This document shows positions 27,493-37,168 of a stretch of DNA of 64,000 nt, piece by piece. The notes under the pieces are model-generated. The model had not been told where the DNA came from and did not search any database. It saw nothing but the letters and a program-made list of their open reading frames with translations. The position numbers and the translations under genes are program-made. The stretch spans positions 124,001 to 188,000 of the forward strand of contig UCCA01000002.1 of the NCBI GenBank assembly GCA_900470805.1. Direction: 5' to 3'. This stretch comes from Hyphomicrobiales bacterium (lineage in GTDB: Bacteria; Pseudomonadota; Alphaproteobacteria; Rhizobiales; Rhizobiaceae). Each line of letters begins with the position of its first letter. Position 1 is the stretch's first letter.

Positions 27493-27616
27493 TTGCAAGC
27501 GCGTGCAAAAGGTGCGTCTCGGCGGTCTCGATGTCAATCATCGTCATTAAAACTTCACATAAGCGGACGCCATTGCGATTGCACACACGTGCAAGCGGAT
27601 GCAAGATCGCGTGCAT
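27493..27616. promoter_or_regulatory. Three LacI-type operator-like inverted repeats
   Basis: TTGCAAGCGCGTGCAA (27493-27508) and TTGCACACACGTGCAA (27579-27594) share arms TTGCA-N6-TGCAA. A third dyad ATGCA-N8-TGCAT lies at 27599-27616. All fall between the divergent phosphatase and lacI-type genes. The paired sites are 86 bp apart centre to centre, which would permit looping. Confidence 0.6.
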
Positions 27617-27629
27617 CAAGAGGGTTCTC

Positions 27630-28643
27630 ATGTCGTCAAAACTATTTGTCAGCGCCCAGGAAGTCGCCGAGAAGGCCGGTGTCTCTCGGTCTGCCGTGTC
27701 GCGCACCTTCACGCCAGGCGCGAGCGTATCGGCGGAAACCCGGCGACGCGTGCTCGAGGCAGCCGAGGCGCTCGGCTATCATGTCAATCATCTTGCCCGC
27801 GGGCTGATGCGCAACGAAAGCGGCATCGTTTGCCTGATCGTGTCCGACGTCGCGACGCCCTATCGGTCGGCGCTGTTGCGAGAGTTGACGATACAGCTGC
27901 AGAATGCCGGCAAAGTTGCGATGTTCATCAACACCGATCGCTCCGATGGCAGTGTCGACAGGGCATTGCAGCAGGCGATCCGCTATCGGGCGGATGCGTC
28001 GATCATTCTCTCCGGCCTTCCTGACAAGTCGATCACGCAGCTTTGTCTGCGTAACGGCCAGCGCCTAGTGTTGATCAATCGCGATGACGACCAGCCGGGT
28101 CCGCTGAAGATAAACCTCGACGATTTCGAATCCGGCGGACGGGTAGCGACGGCGTTCTTTCGCGCCGGATGCCGCTCGCTTGCCTTTGCCAACTCCGAGG
28201 CGGGCACGCCCAGCCTGATGCGCCGTGAGCACGGCTTTGTTGCCGCCGCCGCCAAGCTCGGGCTCGATGTCACGGTCGAGCGGCACGGATCGACGGGCTA
28301 TGAAGCCGGCAAGGTGTTGGCGCAACGCATGCTGACCCGCGCAGAGCGGCCCGATGCCGTCTTTTGCGCAACGGATCTGCTGGCCTGTGGCTTCATGGAT
28401 GCTGCTCGCCACCAATTCGGTTTGTCTATCCCCCATCAGCTCTGCGTGGCGGGCTTCGATGACATCGAGCAGGCCTCATGGTCGTCCTTCGACCTAACGA
28501 CGTTTGCCCAGCCGGTGATGACAATTGCGACGCGGGCCGTAGAATGGCTCGGCAGTGGCAGGGATGACGCCACCTCGGAAGTCGAGCACTCGGTGCGGCT
28601 GACGGCAGAGTTGATCTGGCGCGGTTCAATTCGCGCGGGCTGA
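27630..28643 (+). CDS. LacI family transcriptional regulator
   Basis: The 337-aa repressor-type protein has an N-terminal HTH with the LacI pattern (SAQEVAEKAGVSRSAVSRTF), a hinge helix (HLARGLM) and a periplasmic-binding-protein-like sensor domain (about 65-335, VCLIVSDVATPY to VAGFDDIEQASW). The start at 27630 has AGAGGG upstream; longer frames run through the operator region. It probably controls itself and the divergent phosphatase through the repeats just upstream. The ligand is unknown, presumably a sugar or cyclitol. Confidence 0.9.
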   Translation: MSSKLFVSAQEVAEKAGVSRSAVSRTFTPGASVSAETRRRVLEAAEALGYHVNHLARGLMRNESGIVCLIVSDVATPYRSALLRELTIQLQNAGKVAMFINTDRSDGSVDRALQQAIRYRADASIILSGLPDKSITQLCLRNGQRLVLINRDDDQPGPLKINLDDFESGGRVATAFFRAGCRSLAFANSEAGTPSLMRREHGFVAAAAKLGLDVTVERHGSTGYEAGKVLAQRMLTRAERPDAVFCATDLLACGFMDAARHQFGLSIPHQLCVAGFDDIEQASWSSFDLTTFAQPVMTIATRAVEWLGSGRDDATSEVEHSVRLTAELIWRGSIRAG

Positions 28644-28757
28644 GGCAGGTTTTCGGGCTTTCAACGAATGACTTCGTCGTTCCCCGCGCGCATTGCCATT
28701 TTTTTACGCATACGCTAAACTTGAGTTTCGAGCGAAGGTATAGCGTGTATCCCGTCC

Positions 28758-29642
28758 ATGACATTCCAACCCCGCATGCAAAACAAGATCGAAGGATTTT
28801 CCGTCGTGGGTGGTCTTCACCGACGATGCTGGAATGGCATCGTCGCCGACGTTTGGGATGTCGAATGCGCCCCATATGCGGGAGGTTACTACGTAGCCAA
28901 CGATCCGCGGCTGTTTATCCTGCTCGAGATGCGCGGACCTGGGAACTCGGTGGTCAAGCTCGCGCCGAAGCGTGAGGCTGGGGTGCAGGATAAGGAACAT
29001 CATCCGATTTCCTATGTGCCGGCCGGCATGGAGCTTTGGGCGGATATGACTGACGTGGAGTATCTTCGCCATCTCGATCTGCATTTTGACGCCGACATCG
29101 TCGCGCGGCGTCTGATGGAAGAGTTGGACCCGGTGCGTTTGATGAGTCCGCGCCTGTTGTTTTCCGATGAGCGGGTCCTGACGCTCTCGCGGCTCATCGC
29201 CACCGAGTGCATGAACCCGCAGCCGCTTCACGATCTTTACGGTGACGGACTTTCCTTGTCGCTGATCATCGACGTGATGAAGCTCGGCAAGGCCGAAGTG
29301 CGAAAACGCAGCAAGCTTGCCACGTGGCAACTACGCAAGGCGACTGAATTCATTCAGGAGAACTGCATGCGCGGTATTCGCCTGGAAGAACTTGCTGCCC
29401 TCGCCGGCGTGTCGCAATCGCATTTCAGTCACGCGTTCAAGGCCTCAACCGGGGTTGCGCCGCATCAGTGGCAGATGAATGCCCGCCTTGAGCGCGCAAA
29501 GCAGATGATCCTTCAGGGGAATCAGCCCTTGACTGTCGTCGCAACTGAAACAGGGTTTTCCGATCAGGCCCATTTTACACGAGTTTTCCGCAAGAATGTC
29601 GGAACCACGCCGGCTCATTGGAAGAAAACCCGCGTTGCCTGA
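28758..29642 (+). CDS. AraC family transcriptional regulator (siderophore-uptake context)
   Basis: The 294-aa protein has a variable N-terminal sensor domain (about 1-185) and a C-terminal AraC double HTH (about 190-290: IRLEELAALAGVSQSHFSHA, TVVATETGFSDQAHFTRVFR). It is followed on the same strand by a FhuA-type TonB receptor; in rhizobia and pseudomonads such AraC proteins commonly sense the siderophore and switch on the cognate receptor. The start could be 28758 or 28776; neither has a strong ribosome-binding site. Confidence 0.88.
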   Translation: MTFQPRMQNKIEGFSVVGGLHRRCWNGIVADVWDVECAPYAGGYYVANDPRLFILLEMRGPGNSVVKLAPKREAGVQDKEHHPISYVPAGMELWADMTDVEYLRHLDLHFDADIVARRLMEELDPVRLMSPRLLFSDERVLTLSRLIATECMNPQPLHDLYGDGLSLSLIIDVMKLGKAEVRKRSKLATWQLRKATEFIQENCMRGIRLEELAALAGVSQSHFSHAFKASTGVAPHQWQMNARLERAKQMILQGNQPLTVVATETGFSDQAHFTRVFRKNVGTTPAHWKKTRVA

Positions 29643-29810
29643 ACGCCACATCGATCGAGCGTTTGTTTCTCCGCGAAACAATTGCCCAAAATCGTTCAAT
29701 TCCTCCCGGATCGCGACAAGCTGCTCTCTTAAAATTGAGTTAATCACTCATCTTATTCGTAGGCGTTGCCTAAAACCGTTGGGATGATGGTGGGGCATGA
29801 GTAGGGTGAC

Positions 29811-32000
29811 ATGGACATGGGTGCGAGAGCAAACCGTTTGATCTTCAATGCAAAGCTTCTGGCGGGCGTCGCCATTTTCGGGGCGAGCGCGACACTGGCA
29901 TTCGCGCAGAGCGCCACCGAATTGAAACCGGTCATCATCCAGGGCGAGGGTGCTGGCAATTCGACTGGTGACGGTGCCGTCGAGGACAGCGCAACGGGCC
30001 CCGTCAAGGGTTATGTGGCCAAGAGGACGACGGCGGGCTCGAAGACGGACACACCGATACGCGAGATCCCGCAATCCGTTTCGGTCATTGGTCGGCAAGA
30101 GCTTGATGACCGTGGTGTGGTCAACAAGGTTGATGAGGCGCTCCGGTACACGCCGGGTGTAACGACGCAGCCCTATGGCACCGACCCGGATACAGACTGG
30201 TTCTACATTCGCGGCTTCGATGCCAGCCAGACCGGCGTGTACATGGATGGCCTCAACCTATTTTCGTATGGCTTCGGCAACTTTCAGATCGACCCATTCA
30301 TGCTCGAGCGCGTCGATGTGTTGAAGGGCCCCGCGTCTGTTCTCTACGGCGGCGCAAACCCCGGCGGCATCGTGGATCTGGTTCGCAAGCGGCCGACCGA
30401 CGAGCCCTATTTTTACACGGATATCGGCATTAACAGCAACGGAAACGCGTTCACCGGCTTCGACCTATCCGACAAGCTAGGCAGCAGCGATACCATGAGC
30501 TACCGGCTGACCGGCAAGATTGCCGGCGGTGATGGGTACACGGATTACACGCATGATGTTCACGGTTTCATCATGCCGCAACTCACCGTGTCGCCGGACG
30601 ATTCGACGAAGTTTACGGTGTGGGCTTATGCCGGCGGCCTTGATCAAGTGCACACTGGAAATGGGTTCCTGCCTTACGTTGGGACTGTCACTGACGCACC
30701 TTTCGGCAAGATTTCCCGTCGTTTCTTCCCGGGCGAGCCCGACATCGATACCGGCCGTTATGACCAGCAAATGCTTGGCTATGAACTGGAGCACGAGTTC
30801 GATAGCGGCTGGAAGGTGACGTCCAACTTCCGTTATGGGCATCTCGACAAGTATGAACACTATGTCTACCCGTATCTCTATACGACGACGCCAACCGAGT
30901 TGAACCGCATCAACTTCGAGGGTGACACCGGCGTCAACAGCGTTGCATGGGATAACCGTGTCGAGAACGAGTTTGATCTAGGTGAGACGACGCACAAGTT
31001 TATGGCCGGCGTCGATTATCGCTACTATCGCATCGACAACGTACAGAATTCGAAGTTCGGCGCTAGCGCAATTGATGTGCTCAACCCTGTGTATGGTGGC
31101 GCACAGCTTCCGATGGATCCTCTCTACAGCGAAGTTGCCACGATGCAGCAGCTTGGCTTCTACGCTCAGGATCAGATACGCTTTGCCGACAATTGGCTTG
31201 TGACGCTCAACGGCCGCTATGATTTTGTCGATAGCGATTATAAGAGCCGTCTTTCGCCCTCGACCAACTATAGTGACAACGACGGAGCGCTCAGCGGCCG
31301 CGCCGGCATTGCTTATGAATTTGAAAACGGACTTACGCCTTACGTCAGCGCGGCCACTTTCTTCAATCCGTTGGTTGGTCAAAGCGCGACCGGACCGCTT
31401 GCGCCTGAAGACGGTGAGCAGTTCGAGGCCGGTGTAAAATACGATCCGACATTCTTTGACGGAAGCTTCACGGCGTCTGTTTTCCAGATCAACAAGCGCA
31501 ACTACACGGTTTCCCTGCCAGTTGCTCCCTATACGCGCTCGCAGTTGGGTGAGGTCGAATCCAAGGGTGTAGAGCTCGAGGCAAAGGTCAATCTGGACGA
31601 CAACTGGAAGGTCCTTGGTTCGTTCACCTACACCGATATCGAGGTAACCAAGAATCCGCTGAACACGGCATTGATCGGCAAGACACCCTATATCGTGCCG
31701 GACTACACTGCATCGCTTTGGGTGGACTACAGTGTGACACAGGGCGCGCTCGAAGGTGTCAGCCTTGGTGCCGGCCTGCGTTACAAGGGCGAATCCTGGG
31801 CTGATGACGTCAACACGTTGAAGGTGCCGTCCTCGACGGTGATGGATGCCGCTATTCGCTACGAGAAAAACAATTGGATGGCGTCCCTCAACGTCACGAA
31901 CGTTTTCGACAGAACTTATGTCGAAAGCTGCGGTGGCGTCGGCGCTTGCGGATATGGCGACGCGCGGACCTTTACGTTCAAGCTCAGCAAGAAGTGGTAA
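29811..32000 (+). CDS. TonB-dependent ferric-siderophore receptor, FhuA family
   Basis: The 729-aa outer-membrane receptor has a signal peptide (about 1-33, ending ATLAFAQ), a plug domain (about 75-180: IREIPQSVSVIGRQELDDRG, LKGPASVLYGGANPGGIVDL) and a 22-strand barrel ending with the aromatic residue in FTFKLSKKW, as needed for outer-membrane assembly. The family transports ferric hydroxamates and related siderophores. No siderophore biosynthesis or FhuBCD genes are adjacent, so it probably scavenges a foreign siderophore using import genes elsewhere. Transcribed in line with the AraC regulator, followed by a hairpin terminator. Confidence 0.93.
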   Translation: MDMGARANRLIFNAKLLAGVAIFGASATLAFAQSATELKPVIIQGEGAGNSTGDGAVEDSATGPVKGYVAKRTTAGSKTDTPIREIPQSVSVIGRQELDDRGVVNKVDEALRYTPGVTTQPYGTDPDTDWFYIRGFDASQTGVYMDGLNLFSYGFGNFQIDPFMLERVDVLKGPASVLYGGANPGGIVDLVRKRPTDEPYFYTDIGINSNGNAFTGFDLSDKLGSSDTMSYRLTGKIAGGDGYTDYTHDVHGFIMPQLTVSPDDSTKFTVWAYAGGLDQVHTGNGFLPYVGTVTDAPFGKISRRFFPGEPDIDTGRYDQQMLGYELEHEFDSGWKVTSNFRYGHLDKYEHYVYPYLYTTTPTELNRINFEGDTGVNSVAWDNRVENEFDLGETTHKFMAGVDYRYYRIDNVQNSKFGASAIDVLNPVYGGAQLPMDPLYSEVATMQQLGFYAQDQIRFADNWLVTLNGRYDFVDSDYKSRLSPSTNYSDNDGALSGRAGIAYEFENGLTPYVSAATFFNPLVGQSATGPLAPEDGEQFEAGVKYDPTFFDGSFTASVFQINKRNYTVSLPVAPYTRSQLGEVESKGVELEAKVNLDDNWKVLGSFTYTDIEVTKNPLNTALIGKTPYIVPDYTASLWVDYSVTQGALEGVSLGAGLRYKGESWADDVNTLKVPSSTVMDAAIRYEKNNWMASLNVTNVFDRTYVESCGGVGACGYGDARTFTFKLSKKW

Positions 32001-32030
32001 GTCTGAAATGAAGGCATAGCTTCAAGTCGA

Positions 32031-32064
32031 AGGCCGCGGGACAAGACACCTTGTGCCGCGGCCT
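32031..32064 (+). terminator. Hairpin terminator after the TonB receptor gene
   Basis: 15-bp stem AGGCCGCGGGACAAG / CTTGTGCCGCGGCCT with one mismatch and loop ACAC, 30 bp after the receptor stop. There is no long T-run. Confidence 0.65.
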
Positions 32065-32113
32065 TATGCCGTTAGACGCTACATATCGTTTGCTGAGCGC
32101 CGGATAACGCAGT

Positions 32114-32260
32114 TCAGCCTGTCACCCGGAAATAGACCCACGCCGCCGCGAAGACGATGATCACCGCCGCGATGGACAGCAGTTTTCGCAGCCAAGGGCG
32201 TGGCGGCCTCGGGGTCTTTTCCGGCTTCGGCTTGCGGAACTGAATGACGTTGTCGCTCAT
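32114..32260 (-). CDS. Small membrane protein, 48 aa, unknown function
   Basis: Begins MSDNVIQFRKPKP, continues with a basic Pro-rich segment (PEKTPRPPRPWLRK) and ends with one transmembrane helix (about residues 28-46, LLSIAAVIIVFAAAWVYF). Proteins with the DNVIQFRKPKP start are found in rhizobia, but no function is known to me. The start at 32260 is chosen because the frame above it has no family-like sequence; GCGCGAGATGAG precedes it. It probably sits in the inner membrane with a cytoplasmic N-terminus. Confidence 0.65.
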   Translation of the reverse strand: MSDNVIQFRKPKPEKTPRPPRPWLRKLLSIAAVIIVFAAAWVYFRVTG

Positions 32261-32536
32261 CTCGCGCGGTTCCTCGTTTTTCTGGGCGGTATCACGTTCC
32301 CATAGCAGCGACAGCTTAAATGAAAAAGCCAAGAATGGGGTGCGCCGGAAGCTTTTCCTTTGCAGGGCGTTGATTTTACGGGCGCTGCAACGCATTTGCG
32401 CGCGGTTGTTTCACACCTCGCCGCCGTCTGCGCATTCGAGGATACGATGCGCGCATCTCGTGCCGTGCTGTGGCATGGACAGGACCACTTCAGTCCCCTA
32501 TGAAACAACAGATTTCTTCGTTTTTCTGGTGATTTT

Positions 32537-35476
32537 ATGAATGATCAGCTCACGTCCGGCCAATGGCCTATCGGCGGCGGCAAGACCGGCGAGCTTGTCC
32601 GGCGTTTCGACTGGTCCAAGACGTCGCTCGGAGCGATCAGCAAGTGGCCGCAGAATCTGCGGATCAAGGTCAACTCGATCGTCAACTCGCCGATTCCGCA
32701 GGTGCTGATGTGGGGCGACGATCATGTGATGATCTACAATGACGGCTACGTCGAGATTGCCGGAAACTACCATCCACAGGCGCTCGGCGCGACTGTGCCG
32801 GGCATCTGGCCGGAGATCTGGGACTGGAACAGCAAGATCCTCGCAGCCGGCTTTCGGGGCGAGGTCCAGTCGTTCCGCGATCAGAAGATGACGCTCAAGC
32901 GCAACGGCGTGCCTGAGGAGGTCGTGTTCGACCTGTTCTACACGCCGATCTACGCTGACGATGGCAAGGTCGACGGCGTCCTCTGCACCGTTCTTGAAAA
33001 TACCGAGAAGGTGAGGGTGGTCGAGCAACTCGCGGAAAGCCGTGAGGAGCTGAAGAGACTCACCGATGCGCTGCCGATCCTAGTCGGCTTCCTTGATCGC
33101 GACCATATCTACCGCTTTGCCAATCAGGGATATCTGGAGTGGTTCGGTCTTGATCCGAATACAGTCTTGGGTCGGCACGTTGCCGAGGTTATCGGCGATG
33201 CGTATTACAGGGCGCGTCTGCCTTTTATCGCGCGGGCGATGGCCGGCGAGCGGATCATTACCGACAACGTGGTCAATCGTCCGGACGGAACGCGCCGCAC
33301 CGCTGAGGTGCGCTACGTGCCGCGGCGGACCTCGAGCGGTGAGATCGACGGGATCTACGTGATCATGATCGATATCGAGGAGCGCAAGCGATCCGAGATC
33401 GAGCTTCACCGAAGCAACGGCCGCTTTCGCGCCGCGGTCAATGCCGTTCACGGGGTTCTTTGGACGAACAGCGCGGACGGGCGGATGCTCGGCGAGCAGC
33501 CGGCATGGGCCGCGCTGACGGGCCAGTCCTTCGACGAATACCAAGGCTACGGCTGGGCAGAGGCTGTGCATCCCGACGACCGCGAGGCCTCGGTCGAAAG
33601 CTGGAAGGCGGCAGTGGCTGCCAAGGCGACATACATCCACGAGCATCGCGTGCGGCGCGGTGACGGCGTCTATCGGACGTTCGCGATCCGGTGCGTTCCG
33701 ATGCTGGATGCGACAGGCGAGATCGAGGAATGGGTCGGCGTCCATACAGATATAACCGAGCAGCGCGAGGCCGAAGCCAGCCTGCAGGAGCACGCCACCA
33801 GCCTTGAACGGCAGGTTCGGCACCGGGTGAGGGCAGAAGAACAACTGCGCCAGCTCAACGAAAGTCTCGAAGCGCGTGTCGAAGCCGAGATAGCCGAGCG
33901 TCATCAGGCCGAGCGCGCGCTGCAGCAAGCCCAGAAGATGGAGGCGATCGGCCAACTGACCGGCGGCGTCGCTCATGACTTCAACAATTTGCTGCAGGTC
34001 GTCTCAGGCAATCTGCAGCTGCTGTCCAAGGATCTGGTTGGCAACGATCAGGCCGAGCGGCGGCTGGCCAATGCGCTGGCGGGTGTCAACCGCGGCGCCA
34101 AGCTTGCCAGCCAGTTGCTGGCGTTTGGCCGCAGGCAGGCGCTTGAGCCGCGGGTGATCAACATCGGCCGCTTTGTCAGCGCCATGGACGACCTGTTGCG
34201 CCGTTCGCTCGGCGAAGCCGTGGAAGTCGAGATCATCACCAGCGGCGGCCTGTGGAATACCTACGCGGACCCGACGCAGGTCGAAAACGCCCTTCTCAAT
34301 CTCGCCATCAACGCCCGCGACGCCATGAGCGGCTCCGGCAAGCTGACGATCGAGATGGGCAACGCTGCCCTCGATCAGGAATATGCCCGCAATCACCAGG
34401 AAGTCTTGCCTGGCCAGTATGTCATGCTCGCGGTGACGGACACCGGATCGGGTATGTTGCCTGAGATTCTGGATAAGGTTTTCGAGCCGTTCTTTTCGAC
34501 AAAGCCGGAAGGCAAGGGCACGGGTCTCGGCCTCTCCATGGTCTATGGTTTCGTCAAGCAGTCGGGCGGCCACGTCAAGATCTACAGCGAGGTCGATCAG
34601 GGAACGACGGTGAGGATCTATCTTCCGCGTTCCGTTGCCGATGAAGACCGCGAAGTCGTTGTGCACAACGGACCGGTCTTCGGTGGAACCGAGACCGTGC
34701 TTGTCGTTGAGGACGATGAAGACGTTCGCTCGATCGTGGTCGAAACGCTGACTGACCTTGGTTATCGCGTGCTGACGGCCAAGGATGCGCAGGCCGGTCT
34801 CAATGTCATCGAAAGCGGCATGGCGATCGATGTGATCTTTACCGATGTCGTCATGCCAGGCCCGCTCAAGAGCAGCGAGATGGCGCGCCGTGCGAAGGAG
34901 AGGCTGCCAAACGTGGCGGTGCTCTTCACGTCCGGCTATACCGAAAACTCGATCGTCCATGGTGGCAGGCTGGATCCCGGCGTCGAGCTGTTGTCGAAGC
35001 CCTATACCAGAGAAGCACTCGCGCGGCGCCTGCGACATGTGATCGCCAACCAGAAGCAGGAGGAGCAGGTGTCTGTGCCGGCCGGTTCTCCGTCGCGACC
35101 GTCGGTACTCGCGTTGCAAAGCCCGCGGATCCTGTTGGTCGAAGACGATTTTCTCATTCGGTCGAATACGGCGGAAATGCTGATCGATATGGGACATGAC
35201 ATAACGGAAGCATCGGACGGCGCCGAGGCCATCGGCTTCCTGCAGACCAACGAGATCGACATCCTGATCACGGACATAGGCCTTCCCGACATCAACGGCG
35301 TTGAGCTTGCGGTGAACGTTCTGGCCATGCAGCCTAACGTCGCGGTGGTGTTCGCCACCGGCGAGCAGAGCTTGCCGCCGCATGCACCTGCCGCCGCACT
35401 TCTGCTGCGAAAGCCTTATTCGCAGGCCGAGCTGATGGCGGCTGTCGAGCGCGCGAAACTCGCCAGGCGAGGATAG
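32537..35476 (+). CDS. Multi-PAS hybrid sensor histidine kinase with two receiver domains
   Basis: The 979-aa protein has no clear transmembrane segment and is probably cytoplasmic. Order: PAS-like domain (about 15-155), PAS (about 175-285), PAS with PAC (about 290-415), coiled coil (about 420-470), HisKA with the phospho-accepting His480 in [11 protein letters not shown], HATPase with N and G boxes ([23 protein letters not shown]), a first receiver (phospho-Asp770 in IFTDVVMP) and a second receiver (Asp913 in LITDIGLP). The HDFNNLL type kinases often respond to light, redox or energy. A heme oxygenase follows 260 bp downstream on the same strand. No GAF-PHY chromophore module was seen. Confidence 0.92.
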   Translation: MNDQLTSGQWPIGGGKTGELVRRFDWSKTSLGAISKWPQNLRIKVNSIVNSPIPQVLMWGDDHVMIYNDGYVEIAGNYHPQALGATVPGIWPEIWDWNSKILAAGFRGEVQSFRDQKMTLKRNGVPEEVVFDLFYTPIYADDGKVDGVLCTVLENTEKVRVVEQLAESREELKRLTDALPILVGFLDRDHIYRFANQGYLEWFGLDPNTVLGRHVAEVIGDAYYRARLPFIARAMAGERIITDNVVNRPDGTRRTAEVRYVPRRTSSGEIDGIYVIMIDIEERKRSEIELHRSNGRFRAAVNAVHGVLWTNSADGRMLGEQPAWAALTGQSFDEYQGYGWAEAVHPDDREASVESWKAAVAAKATYIHEHRVRRGDGVYRTFAIRCVPMLDATGEIEEWVGVHTDITEQREAEASLQEHATSLERQVRHRVRAEEQLRQLNESLEARVEAEIAERHQAERALQQAQKMEAIGQLTGGVAHDFNNLLQVVSGNLQLLSKDLVGNDQAERRLANALAGVNRGAKLASQLLAFGRRQALEPRVINIGRFVSAMDDLLRRSLGEAVEVEIITSGGLWNTYADPTQVENALLNLAINARDAMSGSGKLTIEMGNAALDQEYARNHQEVLPGQYVMLAVTDTGSGMLPEILDKVFEPFFSTKPEGKGTGLGLSMVYGFVKQSGGHVKIYSEVDQGTTVRIYLPRSVADEDREVVVHNGPVFGGTETVLVVEDDEDVRSIVVETLTDLGYRVLTAKDAQAGLNVIESGMAIDVIFTDVVMPGPLKSSEMARRAKERLPNVAVLFTSGYTENSIVHGGRLDPGVELLSKPYTREALARRLRHVIANQKQEEQVSVPAGSPSRPSVLALQSPRILLVEDDFLIRSNTAEMLIDMGHDITEASDGAEAIGFLQTNEIDILITDIGLPDINGVELAVNVLAMQPNVAVVFATGEQSLPPHAPAAALLLRKPYSQAELMAAVERAKLARRG

Positions 35477-35736
35477 TCGGGCGATATCGTATCGGCCGGT
35501 CGAGATATGGAGGAGGCACTTTTGACGGACGTGAGCGAGTTGTCGGCAGCGCAGGATGCGAATTGGACAAGACAGGGGCAGGCGTGCGCGGCCGCATTGA
35601 ACGAGATGCGGGATGCGTCTAAATCATCTTCGCCAGCGTGTCTGTCTCCCATGGATTGCTTTTTGAGAGCATCTCATTTGCCCTAAATGACTAGAGCTCC
35701 GCTCGCCAAGAATCCAACCGGAGAGACGTATTAGCC

Positions 35737-36351
35737 ATGCCCATTGCACCCGAAGATATTCTCTCCATCGAGCCGAGCCGCACGAAGCGGCTCAAGGACG
35801 CGACACATACGGCGCATGACAGGCTCGACAAGCGCATCATGCAGCTTGATCCGTTCGCCGATCGAGATCATTACGCTCGGCTTCTGGAAATGCAGTATCT
35901 GTTCCATCGCGATCTGGATGCGCTTTTTAGCGACGAGAAGCTGGATACACTATTGCCGGATCTCGCGGGCCGCCGACGACTTGCCCTTATCGAGCGGGAT
36001 TTTGCGGATTTAGGTATTGCCCTCCCAGCCCCTGGAAATGCCCCGATCTTTGTCAGTGGCCAGACAGTGCCGCTTGGGACAGCACTGGGCTGGCTCTACG
36101 TGATCGAAGGCTCGAACCTCGGAGCGGCTTTCCTGCTCAAGTACGCGGCGAAGCTAGGGCTTGATGAAAACTTCGGTGCCCGCCATCTGGCCGGCGCACC
36201 GGAGGGGCGCGGCCTTCATTGGCGCACGTTCACTGCAGCACTGGATACCGTCGAGCTGACCGATGCCGAAGAACAGGCCGCCGTCACCGGCGCGGAAACA
36301 GCATTTCGCCGAGTCTATTCCATCGCCGAGGAGGCATTTGCGTCATCATAG
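35737..36351 (+). CDS. Biliverdin-producing heme oxygenase (BphO/HemO-like)
   Basis: The 204-aa protein is of the bacterial heme oxygenase family, which opens heme to biliverdin, CO and iron. The proximal heme ligand is expected at the His in THTAHDRLDKRIM; the distal-helix pattern is GWLYVIEGSNLGAAFLLK. GGAGAG lies 12 bp before the start. It may serve iron release from heme or supply biliverdin to a bacteriophytochrome; the nearby hybrid kinase favours the second in principle, but no phytochrome is in the window. Confidence 0.85.
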   Translation: MPIAPEDILSIEPSRTKRLKDATHTAHDRLDKRIMQLDPFADRDHYARLLEMQYLFHRDLDALFSDEKLDTLLPDLAGRRRLALIERDFADLGIALPAPGNAPIFVSGQTVPLGTALGWLYVIEGSNLGAAFLLKYAAKLGLDENFGARHLAGAPEGRGLHWRTFTAALDTVELTDAEEQAAVTGAETAFRRVYSIAEEAFASS

Positions 36352-36468
36352 CCTTCACTGAGATTGCGTCCCGGATGCGACATATGAACCCACCGGGAGC
36401 TTGAAATGAATGTCCATGTCGCACGCCACCGGCGTTTGGACGGTCTCCCGAAAAATTTGCAGGCCTTA

Positions 36469-36696
36469 CTAGGCCAGTATCAGAAAATTGGCGCAGCTTG
36501 CCTCCACGCTGCCCACTCGAATCCTGTATTCGGTTCCCATGGAAAGTGGCAGGAGTGTCACGGCTTTTGCCATCTTGGCTTTGACCAGCAATTCTTCGCC
36601 TGCAAATAGCAGTCCATCTCGATCGCCGAGCTCGTAGGCGACATGCCCGCTTTGCCCATCATCGACAATGGTGATCGTGCCCAACCCTGACTTCAT
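36469..36696 (-). CDS. Hypothetical 75-aa protein
   Basis: Starts MKSGLGTITIVDDGQSGHVA and has an alternating pattern that suggests a small beta-rich fold, without signal peptide or membrane segment. A strong GAGGAGAG lies about 10 bp upstream of the ATG, and synonymous codon choice looks coding. It is antisense-adjacent to the GMC-oxidoreductase remnant. No family recognised. A longer frame to 37005 would run antisense through that remnant and is rejected. Confidence 0.45.
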   Translation of the reverse strand: MKSGLGTITIVDDGQSGHVAYELGDRDGLLFAGEELLVKAKMAKAVTLLPLSMGTEYRIRVGSVEASCANFLILA

Positions 36697-36738
36697 TTTA
36701 TGAGCTCTCCTCGCTTTCGGATCGTCTATTAGAAGAGC

Positions 36739-37023
36739 GTGTATTTCAATGGCGTATCCGGTGTTGTCCCCATTCTTGCCCTGCTGACTTGGGGCAAGGC
36801 GCAGACACAACGGCTTTCGGCGGGACAACATCAGGCGGGGACCTGTCGGATGGGCACGGACGCCGCCATCTCGGTAACCGACAGCTGGGGAAAGGTTTGG
36901 GGGCACGACAACCTGTTCGTTTGCGACGCTTCTCTTCACCCTACCAACGGAGGCTACAATCCTGTACTGACGATCATGGCAATGGCGTTTCGGAATGCCA
37001 ATCATATTACCAAAAGTCTTTGA
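36739..37023 (+). pseudogene. C-terminal remnant of a GMC-family oxidoreductase
   Basis: The frame encodes only the last part of the flavoprotein: HQAGTCRMG, then DSWGKVWGHDNLFVCDASLH and PTNGGYNPVLTIMAMAFRNA, which is the catalytic-His/Asn end of GMC enzymes (gluconate, choline or alcohol dehydrogenase types). The FAD-binding N-terminus and most of the substrate domain, over 400 residues, are missing and are not found upstream. It marks a deletion or insertion breakpoint at the left border of the polyol island. Confidence 0.8.
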
Positions 37024-37168
37024 GCACGAGCAGACCCTTTTCGCTCTAACTCAAACTCCACAATAAGATCATTTGCCGCGCTCAGTTGTCCGACAGTGGA
37101 GCAACAGCGGGGCAGCGTACTTTCTGATGGCCGCGAAGATCGTTCGCGGCCATCTTAGCATGACAAGA

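Noticed and set aside
34004..35383. 459-codon frame antisense to the hybrid kinase
   Set aside because: Shadow frame; the plus strand contains clear HATPase and receiver domains.
35507..35686. 59-codon frame between the kinase and heme oxygenase genes
   Set aside because: No ribosome-binding site and no protein-like pattern.
36406..36609. 67-codon plus-strand frame opposite the 75-aa minus-strand ORF
   Set aside because: The minus-strand frame has the better ribosome-binding site and codon pattern; this one has neither.
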